Part shown: piece by piece, positions 53,601 through 62,444 of the stretch
How positions within the stretch are numbered: position 1 is the stretch's first letter
How the letters are laid out: each line of letters opens with the position of its first letter
NCBI GenBank assembly: GCA_946894095.1
Contig: OX335649.1
Span: 18,990,001-19,054,000 of the forward strand
Length of the DNA: 64,000 nt
Direction of reading: 5' to 3'
Source of the DNA: Incurvaria masculella
Lineage: Eukaryota; Arthropoda; Insecta; Lepidoptera; Incurvariidae
Made by a program: the position numbers and the translations under genes
Notes under the pieces: model-generated
Database searches by the model: none
What the model was told of the DNA's origin: nothing
What the model saw: the letters and a program-made list of their open reading frames with translations, nothing else

Positions 53601-56600
53601 AATCCGAACCACGGCCAGCCTCTCTCAACGGTCGAATGGTCACCCATCCAAGACCAGACCGGACCCAGCGTTGCTTAACTTCGGAGAGCGATCGCCGAAG
53701 TGTCGCGCCACTGGCCACTGAGGCTGAGGTTTCGATCAGTATTAATTCTTTGGTAGGACTACTGGGAATACCGACCCTGCTATCCGGCCATTGTTTGCGC
53801 CAAATAATAAGATAAAATAAATATTCGAAAAGTAATTAATATAAAATAAAATTTTAATTACTAATATAATTTACTAATAAAATTTAAGATACTGATTATG
53901 CAACACTAATGTAGCAAATTAACTATATACCAATAAGGCATAAAATGAAAAGAAATACAAATCCGAGTGTGTAATTAATTAATTGATTTATTTACACTGT
54001 GCAAACTAACTAAACTATAGGCTTCATTCAATTAATTCAATCACAAGATATCAAGAGTGAAGTTTAGTTTTATACACAGTGAACGAAATAAAACAACTGA
54101 ATAAGGGATAGCTTAGATAACTTCAATTGGTGTATAATTGTAAACTTGTCAAATTACGTCGTTATATATTTTTTTGGGACATCAACCAAAACTGTCTACA
54201 GGCCTAACCTTGCCATTTCATATTTATTTTTTGTTGATAAAATTTACCTTTATTAGATCTATTAGATGTATATGTTAAAATAGAAAAATATCTCTTGAAA
54301 CCAGGGACAGAATTATTATTTTTTTAATAATACGTTTTGCGGTTTACAAGTTAGTTAAATAACACACTTTGATCTATTCGATGGCATGTTTTTAACTGTC
54401 TCTTTATGATTTGGGTTTTAATGGTAGCAACAGAAAATTAATATTTCCGTAGCTTTGACCTCGTTTCAAAAATGTATATAAAAAATATTTATTGAATAAA
54501 AAAATGCCTTAATTAACACGGTTAAGTTGGACAGACACATTTTCTTACGTAAAAGGAATCGTTTTGAACCAAACCGAAAATAATATTTAAAATCGATATT
54601 TACATAAATCACGTAACTGACATGTTTTGAACCAACTGCGTGTTCATAGTGCTCGTTTCGACAGCGTTTTTGTTGTAACCGAAATCGCCAAGTGTCATAA
54701 TTAACCATTTAAGGCGCTAGGACTAGCCAACTACCCGCAATTTCGCTTGGTGCACATCAAAATTTTACTAAGATCAGTCAATTGTCATAAATATTATTTT
54801 AAACCATCTTTATTACACCAAATTAGTGTCAGTCTGTTACTACACCCCTAAGTAATCTATGATAGTGTTATATCCAGCTGATGTTGGTTATTTGTGAAAA
54901 TATCAAGTGAAAATCAAACACAAAACAACTACCCTCCATTTCAATAGAATTTAAAGTACAAGCCTCAGTGATAACTAAAACTTTCAACTTTTACACCAAC
55001 ATGAGCCCCCCAGCGCAGTCCCCGAGTGCAGGAGGCAATTGCAAAAAATGCAAAAAAAACATTAATGAAAAAAAACCAGGAGTGAAGTGTGACTCGTGCA
55101 AAACACAGTTGTGTCCAGAGTGTGCAGGGCTCTCGGCCACTGAGATCCGAGTGCTCGATCTCAAAACCAGCAGGGTGTTGACCTTTCTGTGCCAGGACTG
55201 CAGAGACCACATAAAACAGGTACCAACTCTGATTAAACTAATAGCAGAGCTACGTGAAGAGATCCAAATTCTTAAAAAAAGGCAGGATTCATCTGAAACT
55301 GAGCGTACAATTGCTGAATGGCAGGAACGAAAAATGCGAGCAAAAAATATCATCTTATTCGACACCAGGGAATCAGATTCAGTAAATGCAGATGAAAGGA
55401 TGGCACATGACCGAAGAGAATGTGAAAAAGTCGTTGCCAACTTGGCCCCAGACGTCCCTACTGCCAACATGAAGCTCTTCCGGCTTGGAGCCCCGTCTGC
55501 TAACACTGACAGACCTCGCCCCATAAAAATCATACTGCGGTCAAATACAGATGCGCTCAAAGTGCTCAAGAACAAATCCAAACATTCCAAGCCAAGTGCG
55601 ATTAAAGGGGACAGCACACCAATGCAACGTGAACACTTAATTCGCCTGCGTGAGGAGCTGGCCGAACGGACGGGAAAGGGAGAGCCAGATCTCACCATTA
55701 AATACATCGGTGGATGTCCTAAAATTATTACCACACAGCAAAAAAACTAGCATACCTAACCGAAATTATATTCTTGTATTCTAACCTTTGCTCAATATGT
55801 GCTAAATTTGATGTTTTTCTAGCCAATATAAATTTAATAAAACCCAACATTATAATTATTACTGAAACCTGGTTAAAAAACAGTATCCCAGATCAGGCAG
55901 TCAACATAGAAGGATACACACTATTCAGAACAGACCGTCTCACTCGCATGGGAGGAGGAGTAGCAATATATGTAGCAAACCAAAACCAGGGCATACAAAT
56001 AATTGCAAAACGGAATAATGAATTTGCCCGTTTATCCTCCATCGATACTCTATGGATGGATCTATCTATTAATGCTCACAAATTCCTATTAATTGGTGTT
56101 TACCGGCCCGAAGACTGTATATTGAATGAGGAAATGATACTTCTACAGCGCTTATCAACAGCAAGTGAATCTCGTAATACAATCATATTTGGCGACTTCA
56201 ACTACAGAAATATAACATGGCCCCTAAGACATATACAGCATAACCTTTCCAATAGAGATTTTTACTTTGAAGAAATGTTTACCGGAAGCAATCTGTACCA
56301 ATCTGTAGACCAACCTACACGATTTAGAGAGAGAAACCAACCATCACTTTTGGATCTAATAATGCACAATGATAAAACCTTAATATCACAGATACAATAT
56401 CTTCCTCCAATAGGTAAATCAGACCATTGTGTGTTACTTGCGACAATGCAACTCGAATGTAAACAAACTGGTCAGAAAACTATTACAAAAAGGAAAAACT
56501 ATTTCAAATCAGATTTTAATGCTATATCGACTCACCCAGCCATAGTTAATTTACTTAGCAAAACCATTGGTGTTGAAAACGTCTCAAAAAAATGGGACTT

Positions 56601-59600
56601 GTTCAAAAGAACTCTACTTGAAATATCAAACCAGTACAGCCCAGAAATGAGAAAATCCCCGAAGCCTCGAAACAAACCTTGGATATCGATCGAAACCTTA
56701 ATAATTATTAGAAAGAAAAAGCAACTATGGGATAAATATAGACTGACTGGAAATGTAAAAGACTATCAAGAATATAGACAGGCCAACAATGCCTTACTAT
56801 CGTTAAACCGACGTTCAAGAACATCTTACGAAATTGGCATACTAGACCTCGGAAACAAAGCCTACCATGGGTATATACGGCAACAACTATCTTCTAAGGT
56901 GTCTACTCTACAAACACTTATGGACGACAACGGTGACCTAGTCACGACGGATATGGGTATTGCCAACACATTAGCCAAACAATTTGAAAAAAAATTTGTA
57001 CAAGAACCGCCCGGCGAAATCCCTTTAATTGCACTCCCTCGAATTGAAGATTCGATTGAGGAGGTCTCCTTCACGCAATCAGAAGTTATGAACTACCTAA
57101 GAAACCTAAGAGATGATACGGCAATGGGACCAGATGGTATACCATCCATAATTTTGAAAAGCTGTGAAATTCTGGCCAAACCTTTGTGTAATATTATGGA
57201 AAGTTCATTTTCAACTAGCGAATTACCAGACGACTGGAGACAAGCGCTAGTAACCCCTATCTACAAAAAGGGGAATAAATTGGATGCCGTAAATTACAGA
57301 CCTATCAGTCTGACATGCATAGTATCTAAATGTATGGAAAAAATAATCAACTCCCAAATAAGATATTTTCTAGCAAAAAACCACATTATAGTCAATGAAC
57401 AGCACGGCTTTATGCCCAAACGCTCAACTGTTACAAACCTTCTCGAGTGCACAGACAAGTGGTCAACGGAACTAGACAAACGCTCATCGATTGACGTTAT
57501 ATACCTTGATTACGAAAAAGCATTTGATAGGGTTCCCCATCGTCGACTACTTGCCAAATTAAATCACTTTGGAATACGTGGAAGGTTACTGAAATGGATC
57601 GAAGCCTACCTAAATGATAGACAGCTTAAAGTTAGAGTTGGCGAGGCGCTCTCGGACCCAAGGCCCGCGTGGAGCGGAGTACCGCAAGGATCAGTAATCG
57701 CAACCACCCTTTACAACATTTTTATAACTGACCTGCACAACATCATCCAATGCAACTTTTCCTTCTTTGCTGATGACTCCAAGTACTTCGGAAATCCTCT
57801 AACAAGTCATGCACAGTTACAAAAGGACCTAAACAGTGTTCAGGAATGGTCCTCTCGGTGGTTATTGAACCTAAATGCTGAAAAATGTACCGTGCTCCAC
57901 ATGGGAAAAAAAATCCTAAATTGCCATACTTTTTAAACAATGTCAAACTCAAGCCAGTGGATTCACAAAAGGACCTGGGAATCAACATCACCTACGACTT
58001 GAAATGGGAGACCCATATTTCAGAAATTATTAAGAAAGCGAACTCACTCATTTTCATGATTCGAAAAGCCTTTCATGTCCTTACACCTGATATTATGTTG
58101 AAAATATTAAAAACATATGTAAGACCACTATTAGAATATGGTTTTCAGATCTGGCAGCCTTATTTTATTAAGGATATCCAGGCTTTGGAAAGAGTCCAAC
58201 GAAGATTCACCAAAATTCCTCAACAGCTCTCCAACCTAACATATGATGAAAGACTTAAAATTCTAAATCTTCCCTCTCTAGAAAGCCGCCGTCAGAGAGG
58301 TGACCTCATAGAAGCATACAAGATAATGACCGGAAAGTATGATTGCGCAAATCTTGGGAATATGCTCACCTTAAATAAAAACACTCACCTAAGAGGACAC
58401 AGCTTGAAACTCAACTGCACGGAACATAACACCAACACCCGCAAACATTTCTTTACAAATAGAGTTGTGGAGTTATGGAACAAGCTCCCCGAAGACGTTA
58501 TTAATGCTAACTCAACCAATCAATTCAAAAATCGTTTGGACACTCATTTTAAAAGAAAATAAAACAAATAACCAGGTAATTCATTCATATTACAATGGCA
58601 ATTGACTAAAAAAAAAAACAAATAAATAAATGTGTTCCCAATTACTAATTAAATAACTTTCCACATGACCATCAACTTAATCTAATGAAAAATAAGATTT
58701 AGACATATCAGCTTAGGCTGCCTGTCTAAAATAAATAAATAAATAAATAAACTACTCGCGCCATACAAATGCACTTTTTAACAAATGTAATAATATGTAG
58801 TGAAACGCTTCAGCAAATCCAAATAGAACTCCAGACTGATAATGGATTGTTAATATTTTTTTATTCCATCATTTATTTAAATAATAATAAAAATAAAAAA
58901 GTTGATTTTTCTCATTAGAAATCTGAAAGTAATTCGATTTCTAGATATAAGCAAAAACAGCATATATGCATAAACAAAAAATTCCATTTGCTTTTAGATT
59001 TCTACATTTAGTCAAAAAAGTTCGGAAATGGACACCGTTTCCGCAATGTATTTTGTATAGAAAAAGGAAACATACATTAACGAAAATAATTCGATTCCTA
59101 GACAAGGAATCATATATTGTAAGAATGACACTTATAATCGTCAGACTTAGTTAGTTAACTTGGGGTGCCTCGTCTAACTTTGCGATTTGGCTAGTACCAG
59201 GCCCTTAATGAAATATTTCCTTGAAATAAGTACCAACACGGCTTGTTGACACGTTTTGTTCCAAACTTCTGATGTATTGTTAATAGCTGATGATGAAATA
59301 AACGGATCACAATACGGAGAAAGAAAGAAGTTCCTTGACCTTCTCATCGAGAATTCTAGCAAGAACAAGAGCTATAGTGATCTTGAACTACGCGAGGTTA
59401 TGCTCACACTCATGGTAGCGGGCTCCGAGAGCACGGCTGTAGCCACGTCCTTTACGCTCCTTTTGCTCGGAAAACATCAGGACATTCAGGACAAAGTCTA
59501 CAGCGAGTGAGTAATTTACATGTTTTTTAAGATTCCGCAACCCAATAGGTCAGAATCACCCTTAAAATTTAATTTCGTTGTCCGTCAGTTGTCTGATAGT

Positions 59601-60724
59601 CTGTTCATAAAATCTATTAACCTTGCACTTCAGAAAAAAAATCGTTTGACTGTTTATGTTTTAAGAAGCAAATAATGATACGGAATAAAATTTATTTTTT
59701 AAATCTGTGAAGCTTAGTAAAATTTACTATTGACTTTGGTTAGGCCGAATCTTTAAAATAATATCAATATTCTCAACACCTTGCCAATTTCCAAAATGTC
59801 AGTAAAAAAACAAACGTGTAACACCAGATTATGAACATTATCATATAACCGTTCAAAATTCAAAATTCACTTTTGAGATTACCGCAGTCGTGAAACATGT
59901 TTGAAAACGCGGCGGGGGAGACATTCTCCGACGTTTCGAGTTGCAGGCCTATTCTTGGAATTCCGTAATCAGAAATCAGGAATTGAGTCTCATAACCCGT
60001 TTTATTATTTTCCGCTATTTTCTTGACAAAAATATTCCGGAGGATTTCAATTAATAGACATCGCTTTGAATCTAGAAAACCGCTGTAAAATCGGTTTTCT
60101 AGACCCAGAATCCCTGATTCCTGATTACGAAATTCCAGCAATAGGCAGTTCAGTACGGACGCAGCGGCTGCCTCCTTGACAACGGGCGTAACGGTGAGTA
60201 GAAAAATTTCCGATTCCGTGCACTCCGAAGCAGCGGTGGCGCCGTGAATACTAGGTCAAAACTAAAATTATATGTCGTTAGAGCGACACCTATACGCCTT
60301 CGCTGGAACTTTGTGTAAGTTTCGTCGCTTTGCCCGTTTCACTGTCAAAAAAATAAGTGCCATTAATTTTATAAAATCAATAATAGTGCGCAAATTGCGA
60401 AATATTTTCAATATTATAATTTATTTGTTCATAACTACTATAATACATTAATAAATTTATTTATTAAAAACGCTACAATTGTATTCTACGGGCAAAGGGC
60501 TCAATTTTCAAATATGGCAATTACTTTTTTTGTTCAAAAATTTTCGATGAAATATAACGATATTTTTTTCAGATTGCTCGATGTCAATGGCGATGCGGAG
60601 AATGTCCTAAGTAAGGAAGACTTGAAGAAATTGGTGTATCTTGAGAGAGTGATCAAGGAGTCGCTTCGTTTGTATCCGCCAGCACCTTTTGTCGTTCGAA
60701 AAGTAGTCAATGAAATCGTCCTCC
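47680..60724 (+). CDS. Cytochrome P450, CYP4 clan (gene C), exons 1-8
   Basis: Exons are 47680-47833, 49833-49922, 50931-51041, 51194-51379, 52094-52281, 53236-53308, 59287-59506 and 60573-60724. All have GT-AG borders and agree in phase with genes A and B, giving about 391 residues. The start MFLVALFVLVAVLFF is a membrane anchor followed by RFRIRRRR. The proline hinge reads RIAGQNELP rather than PGP. The C-helix WKIRR, the K-helix E370-SL-R373 and YPPAPFVVRKV are present. The I-helix reads A312-GSES-T317, with serine where threonine is usual. Exons 9-10 (PERF, haem loop) are not in the window; after 60724 come repeats and a BEL/Pao element. Intron 6 is inflated to 6 kb by a LINE. Confidence 0.87.
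47871..48160 (+). repeat. family R, complete copy
   Basis: AAAACCGGTCAAGTGGGAGT to GGGTACGGAACCCTAAAAA, with (GACG)n near 48087-48103. In intron 1 of gene C, starting 37 bp after the exon 1 donor. Confidence 0.7.
48161..49832. other. rest of gene C intron 1
   Basis: AT-rich with a (TA)-rich microsatellite at about 48717-48752. No other element recognised. Confidence 0.4.
49923..50930. other. gene C intron 2
   Basis: Holds the family R fragment at 50122-50200 and otherwise nothing recognised. Confidence 0.45.
50122..50200 (-). repeat. family R fragment
   Basis: AGGGTTCCGTACCCAAAGGG to (CCGT)n, truncated in the tetranucleotide run. Confidence 0.65.
51590..51810 (+). pseudogene. decayed Jockey-type LINE reverse transcriptase piece
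   Basis: Broken frames resemble LDITKAF.RVWHK (palm) and SFLHGRNITFLMN. Many shifts. In intron 4 of gene C. Confidence 0.4.
52282..53235. other. gene C intron 5
   Basis: AT-rich with no recognised repeat or coding signal. Confidence 0.4.
53340..53735 (-). repeat. SINE with 5S rRNA-like head
   Basis: Near-identical to 4745-5137: tRNA-box-A-like start, CCGAAGTTAAGCAACG, CTTGGTC/TTGGATGGGTGACC, shared body and A-tail (T-rich tract at 53339-53360 on the plus strand). At the start of gene C intron 6. Confidence 0.75.
53736..54829. other. gene C intron 6, unannotated part
   Basis: AT-rich. The right part may be 5' untranslated region of the following LINE. Confidence 0.35.
55001..55750 (+). CDS. 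LINE ORF1 protein with PHD-like zinc finger, 249 aa
   Basis: Probable RNA/DNA-binding ORF1 protein. Near the N-terminus, paired cysteines C14/C17, C30/C33, C38/C41 and C64/C67 form a PHD-like zinc-binding pattern (KCDSCKTQLCPECAGL, FLCQDC). A probable coiled coil follows (LIAELREEIQILKKRQ, about residues 78-95), then a basic C-terminal half. This layout is usual for ORF1 of CR1-group LINEs. ATG at 55001 was chosen because the frame upstream has no other methionine. ORF2 begins 24 bp after its stop, in another frame. Confidence 0.78.
   Translation: MSPPAQSPSAGGNCKKCKKNINEKKPGVKCDSCKTQLCPECAGLSATEIRVLDLKTSRVLTFLCQDCRDHIKQVPTLIKLIAELREEIQILKKRQDSSETERTIAEWQERKMRAKNIILFDTRESDSVNADERMAHDRRECEKVVANLAPDVPTANMKLFRLGAPSANTDRPRPIKIILRSNTDALKVLKNKSKHSKPSAIKGDSTPMQREHLIRLREELAERTGKGEPDLTIKYIGGCPKIITTQQKN
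55774..58562 (+). pseudogene. LINE ORF2: AP endonuclease-reverse transcriptase, one frameshift
   Basis: The N-terminal part is an APE-type endonuclease (ITETWL, GGGVAIYV, FGDFNYRNITW, SDHCVLLA) that nicks target DNA. The reverse transcriptase follows with VNYRPISLT, IYLDYEKAFDRVPH, SGVPQGSV and the catalytic FFADDSKYF (57765 on). The frame stops at 57936. The rest continues in another frame (57885-58562) with DLGINITYDLKWETH and ELWNKLPEDV. The switch lies in an A-run at 57906-57913, so a single-base deletion explains it. No ATG opens the frame near the start. Typical of the CR1 group. Confidence 0.82.
58753..59286. other. end of gene C intron 6, unannotated
   Basis: AT-rich. Leads into exon 7 through the acceptor TAG at 59284-59286. 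Confidence 0.45.
59868..59942. repeat. fragment of the hairpin-element family
   Basis: CTTTTGAGATTACCGCAGTC and ACATGTTTGAAAA match the outer arm of the elements at 3655 and 45455. Only one side remains. Confidence 0.55.
59943..60148. mobile_element. ~205-bp MITE with ~40-bp inverted repeats
   Basis: CCTATTCTTGGAATTCCGTA and CCTATTGCTGGAATTTCGTA are inverted ends, both continuing ATCAGRAATCAGG. A central perfect palindrome TCTAGAAAACCG/CGGTTTTCTAGA lies near 60072-60104. In intron 7 of gene C. Confidence 0.65.
60149..60572. other. rest of gene C intron 7
   Basis: No recognised element. The polypyrimidine tract before exon 8 (TATTTTTTTCAG) is clear. Confidence 0.45.
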
Positions 60725-60762
60725 GTGAGTATTTAAAAAAAAACCTGTTTTACTTACTTTTT

Positions 60763-61036
60763 AGGGTTCTGTACCCAAAAGGTGAAAACGGAACCCTATT
60801 ACTAAGCCTGTGCTGTCCGTCCGTCCGTCTGTCACAGGGCTATATCTCATGAACCGGAAGGCAGCTGAAATTTTCACAGAGTCTGTATTGATTTTGCCGC
60901 CATAACAACATATAGGTAAAATAAAAAAAATATAATCATTAAAGGGGGTCCGATAAAAAAAACGTGATTTTTTCTGTTGTCATGTACGATGACGGAACCC
61001 TTCGTGTGCGAGTCCGACTCGTGCTTGGCCGGCTTT
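60763..61036 (-). repeat. family R, complete copy
   Basis: AGGGTTCTGTACCCAAAAGG to CGTGCTTGGCCGGC, with (CCGT)n at 60815-60830. It begins 39 bp after the exon 8 donor of gene C. Confidence 0.7.
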
Positions 61037-62012
61037 TAAGCTGAATAAGATTATGGTGCTTTAATTGTTTTATAACTTGGATGGTGAATCGAGAGCTAGA
61101 ACCGAGGAGAAAAAATCTTATTTATTATTATTTTCTCGTTGACTAGAACACATCAAATTGAAGCAAGAAATCTGTAAAAAATACGAATTTAATATTATGA
61201 AAAGCCTGGATTGAAACCAAACGGTTAGGATTTTGCGGGCAGATCATCTACCAATAACATCACATGCTTCAAAACCAGTAACTGAAAAAAAAACCCTCAA
61301 AGCCTTTGTTCCGTACGGAAGGTTCAAATCCAACGTGATTGCACAATTTCGATTAGGTACTTTACGTTCAAATGTTTCAAATTCAAATTGCAATTAATCG
61401 GTTGAGGTTTGAACTTACTTTTCCCTTTCAAATACGCTCGAAACGGCCCGAAGTCTCAGCGTATTGGTTGCCGCCGAAATTCGGCGTCCATGATTGGTCC
61501 ATGCATCGTGACCAACGCGTCGCCGTGCCGCGGCCGGCGCGAATCAAACGGCAGTGAGAACTGACTTTCGCGCGCGAGCGAACCGACTTCTGGCCGTCCT
61601 GTCGCAGATCCACCAAACCCAAGATCTTTTCTTTGCATCGACTACGTTTATCGAGAACAGTGACCTCAGTGACCTCCAGCCCTTTAAGAGACTGCACCGC
61701 ACCGCCGCCGCTGCCGCCAACCTGAGCCAGTGCGCGGGATGAAAGGTCGTGGAAGGTGTATTCGAAAAGGTTAGTGAGTCAAACCTCCATCATATTGCAT
61801 ACACTACAGTCCACTTACTCTCGTAGAGCTCTAAACATGGCCCTCCGAACCGAACATAAGTAATATTTCTAGATTGTGCATTCACGGCGCGCGTACAAAC
61901 GCTGCCGCCATACGTTTTCAAAGTTTGCAAAAGGTAACCGTAGTAGGATTCACTTATCGTGGAACCGACGTCATTTCGTGGCAACGTTCCCTGTAAACAT
62001 TTTTAAATATAT
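61037..62012. other. unannotated, partly GC-rich
   Basis: 61440-61740 is much richer in G+C and CpG than its surroundings, with a TRGYNNAGY/GGTTTCAATCC-like tRNA trace near 61205-61265 on the minus strand. It may be an island, an unseen first exon or older repeat. No exon 9 or 10 of gene C is found. Confidence 0.35.
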
Positions 62013-62442
62013 TGTTACAGTTGCATTGCAAACGACTTCACAGTGCTTGATAGTCAAATCGCGAGCGATAGGTACCTACTTACCTTTAAACACCTACCTA
62101 CCTACATTCTTTCGAGTTTGCGCACATCTTCATATTATATCTAACGGTTATTTCATTCATTTTCTAACTTCACAATAATAAGCAATCGCATCTATCGATT
62201 ACATTTCAACTATTTCAGACACATCTTTACAGCCAAACCGGTTTTGTATTGCTACGCGCGGAGCTCGGTTCGAGCGTTTATTTCAGTTTCAGTACAACCT
62301 ACTTTACGTTGCATACCCATTTGCGTAATTAACGGCTTACAATTAACAATTTTATATCATTTACACTTGCATATCATTTAAACTTACATATCATTTACAC
62401 TTACATTTTAAATTTTACTCGGTTTAATTTACGTGTTTAACA
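62013..62442 (+). repeat. probable 5' LTR of a BEL/Pao element
   Basis: It begins TGTTACAGTTGC and ends GTGTTTAACA. TGTTA...TAACA gives the expected inverted TG/CA termini, followed after 3 bp by a primer-binding-site-like sequence. Length is 430 bp. Three 17-bp tandem units (ATATCATTTACACTTGC and variants) lie at 62353-62403. The matching 3' LTR would be outside the window, so the call is unproven. Confidence 0.5.
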
Positions 62443-62444
62443 AA

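Larger units (their letters stand above)
54830..58752 (+). mobile_element. near-complete CR1-like LINE
   Basis: It contains ORF1, ORF2, a 3' untranslated region and a simple-repeat end, (AAAT)n at 58731-58752. The 5' limit is not visible and is set approximately. It lies in intron 6 of gene C, in the same orientation as the gene. Confidence 0.8.

Noticed and set aside
54991..55734. 247-codon open frame on the minus strand
   Set aside because: It is antisense to the LINE ORF1 frame, which has clear zinc-finger cysteines. The antisense protein shows no domain.
61190..61330. tRNA gene on the minus strand
   Set aside because: There is a box B-like GGTTTCAATCC, but pairing is poor and box A doubtful. 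At most a SINE trace.
61440..61740. first exon or promoter island of another gene
   Set aside because: GC-rich with open frames, but no convincing splice donor, domain or start context was found.
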